In this document: positions 55,693 to 62,625 of the stretch, piece after piece
How positions within the stretch are numbered: the stretch's first letter is position 1
Layout: every line of letters starts with the position of its first letter
Assembly (NCBI RefSeq): GCF_003626735.1
Contig: NZ_RBHX01000001.1
Location: 3,472,001-3,536,000, forward strand
Source of the DNA: Microbacterium sp. CGR2
GTDB taxonomy: Bacteria; Actinomycetota; Actinomycetes; Actinomycetales; Microbacteriaceae
DNA length: 64,000 bases
Reading direction: 5' to 3'
Notes under the pieces: model-generated
Database searches by the model: none
Seen by the model: the letters and a program-made list of their open reading frames with translations, nothing else
What the model was told of the DNA's origin: nothing
Program-made: the position numbers and the translations under genes

Positions 55693-56600
55693 CTACGAGG
55701 CACCGCTGCGGACCACCTGCGGCCGGGACCCCGCTTTGCGCGCCGTCTTCTGTCGCTCCTGGTACGCCGGCGACGCGAACACGTCGGAGAGAGGAACCTT
55801 GGGCTCGGGCGCATGATCTCCGAGGAAGAAGAGGATGCGGAAGATCGCCTTCGTGATCCCTCGCAGCAGCGGGTTCAGGGGGCGAGCTGATGGCGCGTTC
55901 GGACCTGCTCCGTCACGAACGTCAGGATGAACGCCCTCCCGAGTGGATGCAGAGCACGGGGGAAGTACTTGTCGTTGAACTGCTTGATGAACAGCTCGGA
56001 GACCTGGCGACCGGTGGGTGTCGGCTCCCACTGCCGATGCTCGCATCCTCAGCGAATCGCTCCGCATCCTCGACGGTCGCGGGGAAGTCCACGAGGGGGC
56101 CATGCGAGCCTCGCATGTGAGACGCGATGTCGCGCCAGAAGTGATGGACGGCTAACCGGTCGTTCTCCGAGCGCCGCCGCGCTCCGACCGCGTCCCGCAT
56201 TCGATCGCCGAGAATCACCAGCATGACGATGGGATAGAGGATGTCTTCGTTCTTGTCGAACGAAGCCGGGAAGCGTGTGGCGAGATGATCGTGCATCCGG
56301 TTAACCCACTCGATCGACTTCACGGTCTCCGGATCAGAGGTGCCCCGGAACTGCCATCCAAACAGAAAGTTCGCAGTGTCGAAGAACCTGGTCTGGGGGT
56401 GCCGCTCCGATTCGCAGGTGCCGGCGATTGCGTCCGAACCAGCCGAGGGGATGACGCTGTAGTGAAAGCCGATCGCGTACCCCATGTTCACCGAGAATTC
56501 GGTGAACATGTAATTCGCAGCGAGCTGCACAATGCGCTCGTAGTCGGTCTCCGGGTTCGAGCGCGCGATCTCTCTTCGCGTCCAGCCGGGTCGACGGTCC
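55693..56600 (-). pseudogene. MpaB/DUF2236-family oxygenase pseudogene
   Basis: Pieces of one DUF2236 (latex-clearing/MpaB-like heme oxygenase) protein lie in three frames. WTRREIARSNPETDYERI through VEDAERFAED is in the first, WEPTPTGRQVSELFIKQFND through VRTRHQLAP in the second, and PLNPLLRGITKAIFRILFF to the stop in the third. Two single-base losses, near 56052 and in a C-run near 55876, account for the breaks. The 5' end is also missing and abuts a truncated LysR gene. It is therefore a decayed gene. Confidence 0.72.
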
Positions 56601-56661
56601 GAGTCCGGGGTGACTTCCTGTCGCGTTCCAGCGGTGCAGCGGTGCAGCGGCGAGTTTCTTC

Positions 56662-57489
56662 GTGACGCAATCTGCGATGTCCTCGGCGCTGACGGACCTC
56701 GAGACAGCCCTCAGCGCACAGCTGTTCCTCCGGTACCGCGGTCGCGGCCTGGAACTGACCTCCTCGGGTCGGGCGCTGCTGCCCATGGCGCGACATCTGT
56801 TGGCGGAGGCGCGCGAGCTCGAGGAGCTCGCCGGCTCACTTCAGAGCACTCTCGCCGGCAGGCTCACTCTGGGCTGCTTCGACGCCGTGAGCCCGGCTCT
56901 GATGACGCCCTTGATCGCCGAGTTCACTCGACGACACCCTGAGGTGCGCTTCGATGTCGTGTCAGCTTCGCAGGGTGAACTGCAAAGAGCATTGTCGGAT
57001 GGGTCCATCGAGTTGGCTTTCCTCTACGAAGTCAACCTCGACAGCGACCTCATCATCGACACCATGTTCGAATCGGTGTCGCATGTCGTGCTTCCGGCCG
57101 CGCATCCCCTCGCAGGCAGAGAGGCCGTGGCGCTGGACGAACTGGTCGATAACGACCTCATTCTACTGTCGAGCTCACCCGCGCTAGTAGCGGCGCTTCG
57201 CGGGTTCGCCGTGGTGGGGTACGTCCCGACACTCAGATATGAACTGGCGAACTTCGATCTGATCCGTTCGATGGTGCACCGGGGCCTGGGATACACGCTC
57301 ATCACACAACCACGTGGTTTCCCTCCTCATCACTGGGGCGCGGGAATCACCGCAGTGCTGGTCTCAGACGCCATGCCGTCAACGAACGCCGCCGTCGTCC
57401 GGTCGAAAGTCTCCCGCCTGACGGCGCGGGCCGAAGCCTATCGTGTCTTCTGCCTCACCGACGGAAGAGCCCTCGTCGGCGGAAGATGA
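56662..57489 (+). pseudogene. N-terminally truncated LysR-family regulator
   Basis: The reading frame encodes the end of a LysR helix-turn-helix (TQSAMSSALTDLETALSAQLFLR) and a complete effector domain (GRLTLGCFDAVSPALM onward), 275 aa in all. The first 30-35 residues are missing. Just upstream the frame continues as AAASFF but hits a stop in the region where the MpaB pseudogene also loses its start. The GTG used here lacks a ribosome site. DNA binding would be impaired, so it is probably a pseudogene, although the effector domain shows no damage. Confidence 0.65.
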
Positions 57490-57526
57490 TCGGCCGGACC
57501 CGACGGCCGATGCGGAGCACCCGCGG

Positions 57527-58311
57527 CTACGCATACATTCGGCGCACGGACGACGGAGCGACGCCGAAGCGCGCATGGAACGCGCGTCCGAAATGCGTGG
57601 CATTGACGAAACCGGTCGCCGACGCGACCTCGCCCACCGTGCGTTCCGCGCAATTCGGGTTCGTCAACATCTCGTAGGCGCGATCGAGTCGCTTGTGCTG
57701 CATCCGACTCGACGGTCGTCCCTGATTCCGAGAACACCGCATGCAGATGGCGGCCGGAGACGAAATGAGCTGAGGCGATCATCCGTGACGACAGGTCGGT
57801 CTCGCCGAGGTGCTCTTCGATGTAGCTCGCGCTCCTCTCCACGAGCAGTTCCCGCGTGCGCGGTCGCGGCTGGGCTCGCACCTCCTCGTACAGCAGCAGA
57901 GAGATGACGTCCACCGCAGAGTGCGCGAGCCTTCTCAGACTGCTTCCTTCCAGGGTCCCCAGCGACATGATGACGCTGCGCCCTCGTAGAGGACGAGCGC
58001 CCCCGGCGACAGTGCCGCATGCCGACCATCCTGGATGACGACCCCGGTCCCGCTGAACATCATCGAGAACTTCAACATCTCAGGCTCGTCGGCCGAGATC
58101 ATCTCCGGACCGCGGTGAACGGAATGGGCAGAGCCTCGAACTTCGAAGAGATGGACATCTCCCCCATCGCCGACTCGAAGTCCCTCAGGAAGCGGCTCGG
58201 GTGAACAGCCGTCGACATGCAACGGCACAACCGCACTTTCGACGCGCTCCTGGAAGTATCGAGCGAAAGCATCCCGCTGTCGCCTCCGAACGGATCGGTG
58301 CGCATGCTCAT
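57527..58311 (-). pseudogene. AraC/XylS-family regulator pseudogene
   Basis: An AraC-type activator broken into several frames. The start at 58311 follows GAGGGGG and encodes MSMRTDPFGGDSG. The cupin-like ligand domain then continues in another frame as DAFARYFQERVESAVVPLHV through QDGRHAALSPGALVLYEG. A helical segment, SLGTLEGSSLRRLAHSAV to RHLHAVFSESGTTV, follows in a third. The C-terminal helix-turn-helix, RLDRAYEMLTNPN to GRAFHARFGVAPSSVRR, lies in a fourth segment. At least three frameshifts are needed. It begins 8 nt after the GntR stop and was once the last gene of block C. Confidence 0.75.
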
Positions 58312-58319
58312 CGGCCCCC

Positions 58320-58988
58320 TCACCGCCGGGCGGTCGCCTGATGCGCGCGGACCGCGGCGAGCGTTCCGAGGCGGTGTTCCCGGGCGTAGCGCTCGATGTC
58401 CCACTCATCGGCGCCGGATTCGATGAGCACGAGCAGCTGCTCGTGCTCACGGACCGACTCCGTCGCACGCTCCGGGGCGAACCCGAACGATGACAGTCGA
58501 AGGTGATCGATCCGTTCCCACCCTCGTCGAACCTCGGCGAGCATCACCTTATTGGGGCAGGCAGAGAACAGCGCGTGGTGAAACTCCCTGTTCATCGCCG
58601 TCGTCCTTGCAGGATCCACCCTCTCGAGCGAGGTTCGCATATCCCGATTGCTGGCTCTCGCTCGGTCGATGACCTCTTGCGTCAAGTGCGGAACCGCAAG
58701 GCGGAGTGCCGCAGCTTCGAGGATTGCGAGGGTCTGCATCTGGTCGTAATACTCGCTCGCATCCGGCAGAGCAACCTGTGCGCCGACGTTGCGCTCGTAT
58801 TGCACGAGGCCCTCCGCCTCGAGCAACCTGATCGCCTCGCGAACGGGCCCGATGCTCGTGCCCAGCTCTTTCGCCAGCTGAGAGATGACGAGGCGATAGC
58901 CCGGCACGAAACGGCCTTCGACGATCTGCGTCCGCATCCACCGATGCGCCGACGCTGTCTTGCTCAGCTTGGTGTCCACGACTGACAC
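58320..58988 (-). CDS. GntR-family (FCD) transcriptional regulator
   Basis: A 222-aa regulator with an N-terminal winged helix (RWMRTQIVEGRFVPGYRL, SQLAKELGTSIGPVREAIRLLEAEGLV) and a C-terminal FCD ligand domain from about residue 80, with the metal-binding His of REFHHALFSACPNK. It is co-transcribed with the dioxygenase and symporter of block C. The 20-bp palindrome at 61781 between the two arms of block C is its likely operator. The GTG start at 58988 is 4 nt after the preceding stop and lies inside a small palindrome, TGACACTGTGTCA. Confidence 0.88.
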   Translation of the reverse strand: MSVVDTKLSKTASAHRWMRTQIVEGRFVPGYRLVISQLAKELGTSIGPVREAIRLLEAEGLVQYERNVGAQVALPDASEYYDQMQTLAILEAAALRLAVPHLTQEVIDRARASNRDMRTSLERVDPARTTAMNREFHHALFSACPNKVMLAEVRRGWERIDHLRLSSFGFAPERATESVREHEQLLVLIESGADEWDIERYAREHRLGTLAAVRAHQATARR

Positions 58989-58992
58989 TGTG

Positions 58993-59307
58993 TCATGGTC
59001 CGGTCGGACGCGCACGTCCGGCTGATGGATCGACCCGGTCGACCATGGCGATCGTCCGGCCCCGGATGGGCAGCGCCCGACCCTCGAACAGGTCTGCGCG
59101 GGCCGGCGAGTCCTCATACTCCGCCTGCGCCTGGTCCCAGTCTTCGTGGCTGAGTGCCCACACGAAGCGGGAGTCGCCCTCATCGGCCGCAGCGAAGTCG
59201 ATGGTGAACCCGAAACGCTGGCGCAGGTCCGAGACCTCGGTGAAGAAATCGATCACTTCATCCATTCGGCCGGGCTCTACCTCGTATATCCGGAGTTGTG
59301 TCCTCAC
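58993..59307 (-). CDS. NIPSNAP-like small protein
   Basis: A 104-aa alpha+beta ferredoxin-like protein: RTQLRIYEVEPGRMDEVIDFF at the N-terminus is typical of NIPSNAP-type proteins, and FVWALSHEDWDQAQAEYEDSP follows. The GTG start overlaps the dioxygenase stop (GTGA). Such small dimeric proteins occur in aromatic and polyketide pathways as isomerases or monooxygenase-like helpers. Here it could tautomerise or isomerise the ring-cleavage product. The function is not established. Confidence 0.75.
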   Translation of the reverse strand: MRTQLRIYEVEPGRMDEVIDFFTEVSDLRQRFGFTIDFAAADEGDSRFVWALSHEDWDQAQAEYEDSPARADLFEGRALPIRGRTIAMVDRVDPSAGRARPTGP

Positions 59308-60329
59308 GATGTGCGCTCCAGCTGCCCGCTCAGCCCTCCGAGACCGTCGGCGCCGACCGCCGCAGCCCTCTCCGATGCCACCTGTGTGCGGATAGGGACC
59401 GGCTGTCCGTCGAGATCGAGCACGGTGGATGACTCGTCGAACCAGGAAGTACGGACGTCGTGGCCCCACCAGGAGCGCCGCCGCGGGTTCGTGACGTGCC
59501 ACTTGATCGGCGGCAGATCGGGGTCGCCGGTGTAGTAGTCGGCGGTGTACAGCTCGATCCGGTGCCCATCCGGGTCCCGCAGGTACAGGTAGAAGGCGTT
59601 CGTGACGCCATGCCGTCCCGGACCACGCTCGATCAGGGACTCCGCTTCATAGGCGCCCAGGATGTCGCAGGTGTTCAAGATCTGATCCCGCTCCGCTGCG
59701 GAGAAGGCGATGTGGTGAAGCCGCGGGCCGTCGCCACTGGTCAGCGCCAGATCGTGCGTCGTCGGCTTGCGGAACAACCATGCCGCGTACAGATGCTCTC
59801 CGTCCTCGATCGATTCGGATAGCCGGAACCCAAGGTCGAGGTAGTACTTCTGCGCAGCCTTCGGATCGGGCACGGTGACGTTGAAGTGGTCGAGACGCGT
59901 GAGCGCGTTCGACGGCTGGAGATGATACTGCTGATGCATCCGATCGGTGTGCTCGGATTCGTAGAAGAACTCGATCGGGTACCCGAGCGGATCCTGTACC
60001 TGAACGGCGGCGCCGATACCCAAAGTCGTGCCCGCTTCGACGTTTCGGACCGGGCAGCTCAGCGCACGATAGTAATCTGCGGCGATCTGCAACTGGTCCT
60101 CGCCGCTGAGTCGGAACGCCAGCTTGCCGAGCGCCGGAACGTCGCCGCGGCGCAGCACCAGGCTGTGGTGGAGGAACTCGTCGAATCCCTTCAGATAGAT
60201 GGCATCGTCGGTTTCGGCCGTCACCACGAGTCCGAGGACATCGGCGTAGAACCAACGAGATCGATCGAGGTCGGTGCAGACCAGCTCGGCATAAGCGGAC
60301 CGCAAGATGTTCGGCGGAGTGAGGGTCAT
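59304..60329 (-). CDS. Homoprotocatechuate 2,3-dioxygenase-type extradiol dioxygenase
   Basis: A 341-aa enzyme closely resembling actinobacterial 3,4-dihydroxyphenylacetate 2,3-dioxygenase. Iron ligands are His148 (RLDHFN), His206 (LHHIAF) and Glu259 (HRIELYTADYY). The C-terminal IKWHVTNPRRRSWWG segment that closes the active site is present. It should cleave the ring of a homoprotocatechuate-like catechol beside the hydroxyls. The MHS symporter gene lies 32 nt upstream on the same strand. It keeps more family wording than the block B paralogue and is the better candidate for true homoprotocatechuate activity. Confidence 0.93.
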   Translation of the reverse strand: MTLTPPNILRSAYAELVCTDLDRSRWFYADVLGLVVTAETDDAIYLKGFDEFLHHSLVLRRGDVPALGKLAFRLSGEDQLQIAADYYRALSCPVRNVEAGTTLGIGAAVQVQDPLGYPIEFFYESEHTDRMHQQYHLQPSNALTRLDHFNVTVPDPKAAQKYYLDLGFRLSESIEDGEHLYAAWLFRKPTTHDLALTSGDGPRLHHIAFSAAERDQILNTCDILGAYEAESLIERGPGRHGVTNAFYLYLRDPDGHRIELYTADYYTGDPDLPPIKWHVTNPRRRSWWGHDVRTSWFDESSTVLDLDGQPVPIRTQVASERAAAVGADGLGGLSGQLERTS

Positions 60330-60361
60330 GGCGTCAGTATCCGTTCTTTCGTTTGGGAATG

Positions 60362-61735
60362 TCAGACTCGTGCAGGCGAATCATTGCGGTCGAAGACGGT
60401 GATTCCTCGCCGCTGCTCCTCGGCATTGTCGATGCTGAGATCGATCCGGGTCCGATCGCGCAGGAGAAAGGCCGCGACGATCGAGAGAGCGCACATCACT
60501 ATGAGGTACAGCCCCACGGTGGTGATCGACCCCGTCGACTGCACGAGGGCGACGGCGATGAGCGGTGACAGCGCCCCACCGAGGACGTTGCCGAGGGTGT
60601 AGGACAGCGAGACACCCGCGTACCGCACATCTGCGGGGAAGAGCTCGGCGTACCAGGCCGGTATCGCACCGTAGGAGATACCCAGCCCCACCGCGAAGAT
60701 CACACAGCCGACCGTGAGCAGGGCGAAGCTGCCCAATTCGCTCAACCAGAAGAACGGCAGAGCGGCGAGCGCCAGCGCGGCGTATCCGATCACGAACACG
60801 GGCCGTCGGCCGAACCTGTCGGACAGCCCCCCGGCGACGTAGGTGGACACGAGCCACATGACGGAGCCGATTAGTGTGGCCAGCGACACCTCCGCCGGAA
60901 GAAGGGGCACGGCACGCGCGGAGTCCGTGGCGTACGAGGCGAGGAAGCCTCCGGCGAGCATCTGCCCGGAGGCATTGTTGCCCGCGAAGAGCACACCCGC
61001 CAGCACGACGACGAGCCAGTAGCGCTTGAGCAGCGTCGCCAGCGGTACCTTCGTCTGCCGGCGCTTCTTCGCGAGGTCGAGGAACACCGGTGTCTCGTCG
61101 ACGGAGCGGCGGACCCAGAAGCCGATGGCGACGAGGACGATGCTGAAGAGGAACGGAATGCGCCAGCCCCACTCGAGGTACGCCTCGCCCGGAGCGATCA
61201 CTCCTGCGACGAGTGCCAGGACGCCCGATGCGAGCAGGAGTCCCATCGGCACTCCGAGCTGCGGGAACGAGCCTTGGCGGCCGCGCGTGCGGGTCGCCGC
61301 TGATTCGACCGCGAGCAGCGCCGCAGCTCCCCATTCGCCGCCGACCGCTATTCCCTGAAGAATCCTCAGCAGGACGAGGATGATGGGCGCGAGCACTCCG
61401 ATGGACGCGTGGGTGGGTAGAAGACCGATGAGGGTCGTGGCGATTCCCATCAGCAGCAGGGTTGCGACCATGACCGGCTTGCGGCCGATCCGGTCCCCGA
61501 AGAAGCTCGACAGGATCGCACCGAGGGGGCGGAAGATGAACGTGACGCCCACCGACCCGAATGTCAACAGCAGACCGAGATCCCCTGCGACGGGAGCGAA
61601 AAAAAGTGTGGCGAGGACGAGTCCCGCCGTCTGCGCATAGATGATCACGTCGTACCACTCCACTGTGGTGCCGATCATCGACGCCAGTGCGACCTTTCGC
61701 GATCGCCGCGATTCAGCTTCTGTTCTCGTGTTCAT
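60362..61735 (-). CDS. MHS-family metabolite:H+ symporter (MFS)
   Basis: A 457-aa twelve-helix transporter of the metabolite:H+ symporter family (ShiA/KgtP/ProP-like). Segments include TTVEWYDVIIYAQ in helix 1, SFFGDRIGRKPVM in loop 2-3, LLRILQGIAVGGEWGAA in helix 4 and GGLSDRFGRRPVF in loop 8-9. It should import an aromatic or dicarboxylic acid for block C. GGAG lies seven bases before the 61735 ATG. It is divergent from an alpha/beta hydrolase gene, with a 20-bp palindrome between them. Confidence 0.91.
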   Translation of the reverse strand: MNTRTEAESRRSRKVALASMIGTTVEWYDVIIYAQTAGLVLATLFFAPVAGDLGLLLTFGSVGVTFIFRPLGAILSSFFGDRIGRKPVMVATLLLMGIATTLIGLLPTHASIGVLAPIILVLLRILQGIAVGGEWGAAALLAVESAATRTRGRQGSFPQLGVPMGLLLASGVLALVAGVIAPGEAYLEWGWRIPFLFSIVLVAIGFWVRRSVDETPVFLDLAKKRRQTKVPLATLLKRYWLVVVLAGVLFAGNNASGQMLAGGFLASYATDSARAVPLLPAEVSLATLIGSVMWLVSTYVAGGLSDRFGRRPVFVIGYAALALAALPFFWLSELGSFALLTVGCVIFAVGLGISYGAIPAWYAELFPADVRYAGVSLSYTLGNVLGGALSPLIAVALVQSTGSITTVGLYLIVMCALSIVAAFLLRDRTRIDLSIDNAEEQRRGITVFDRNDSPARV

Positions 61736-61780
61736 TCGAAGACTCCATTGTCTCAAGTGCTACCCAACGAAGATAATTTA

Positions 61781-61800
61781 TCATATGATCGATGATATGA
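61781..61800. promoter_or_regulatory. 20-bp palindromic operator, probably for GntR
   Basis: TCATATGATC followed by GATGATATGA pairs at 9 of 10 positions with no spacer. It lies between the divergent symporter and hydrolase genes and overlaps the hydrolase start codon. A GntR gene is in the symporter operon, so control of both directions by one protein is likely. Confidence 0.75.
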
Positions 61801-62561
61801 ACGATGATGTCAAGCCGTCCTTCGTGCACGAGCACGCGACTTCGGGCACGTTCGTTCTCGTCCACGGGGCGTGGCATGGCGGCTGGTGTTATCGCCGAGT
61901 CCGCCGAGTACTGCAGGAAAAGGGACACGACGTGTACACGCCGACCCTCACCGGGCTCGGGGAGCGTTCTCATCTTCTCGATGCGGGAATCAACCTCACC
62001 ACTCACGCCACCGACATCGCCAACGTGCTGGTCTGGGAGGATCTGCATGACGTGATACTCGTCGCACATTCCTATGGAAGCTGGGTCGCTTCCGCAGCAC
62101 TGGAGGAGGTCTCCGATCGCGTGGCGGCGGTCGTGTTCATCGACTGCTACCTCCCTCGCGACGGCGAGCGCCTGCTGGATCATGGTCGCCCCGAGGCCGC
62201 CCGCGACGTCGAACAGGCATTGGCTCAGAATCGACCGGGCCGTCCAGCGCCTTCCGCCCTCGACTTCCATGTGGTCGATTCCGCAGACCGGGAGTGGGTC
62301 GATTCGCGCACCACTCCTCAGCCTGTCGGGAGCTCTCTGGAGCCCATACGACTCACCGGCGCGAGAGAGCGCGTGGCGCGCAAAGTCTATGTGCGCGCCC
62401 CCGCATACAGAAGCGAACGATTCGACCTGACGTGGCAGGCTCTTTCCGCCACGCCCGGGTGGGAGATGCATCGGTTTCCCGGCGGGCACGACGTGATGAT
62501 CGACGAGCCCGAGCTACTCTCCCGGCTGCTGCTCTCTCTGGTCGGCTCCGACCCCGCATGA
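61785..62561 (+). CDS. Alpha/beta hydrolase of the methylesterase/hydroxynitrile-lyase type
   Basis: About 258 aa, single-domain alpha/beta hydrolase. The opening strand FVLVHGAWHGGWCYRRV, nucleophile Ser in LVAHSYGSWV and catalytic His in FPGGHDVMI match plant MES/SABP2 and bacterial salicylate-ester hydrolases. In this island it may hydrolyse an aromatic ester such as a methyl hydroxybenzoate, or a ring-cleavage product. The start is uncertain: ATGs at 61785 and 61797 are in frame, both within or beside the palindrome, and neither has a clear ribosome site, which suggests a leaderless or short-leader message. Confidence 0.87.
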   Translation: MIDDMNDDVKPSFVHEHATSGTFVLVHGAWHGGWCYRRVRRVLQEKGHDVYTPTLTGLGERSHLLDAGINLTTHATDIANVLVWEDLHDVILVAHSYGSWVASAALEEVSDRVAAVVFIDCYLPRDGERLLDHGRPEAARDVEQALAQNRPGRPAPSALDFHVVDSADREWVDSRTTPQPVGSSLEPIRLTGARERVARKVYVRAPAYRSERFDLTWQALSATPGWEMHRFPGGHDVMIDEPELLSRLLLSLVGSDPA

Positions 62562-62625
62562 CCCCTCAGATCACCACGACGCACCCATGACCGACGCGGC
62601 CGCAGCCGCTGGAGAGGAACTCGAC

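Noticed and set aside
58983..58995. TGACACTGTGTCA as a GntR autoregulatory operator
   Set aside because: It spans the stop of one gene and the GTG start of the next inside an operon, has only six-base arms, and does not resemble the better palindrome at 61781.
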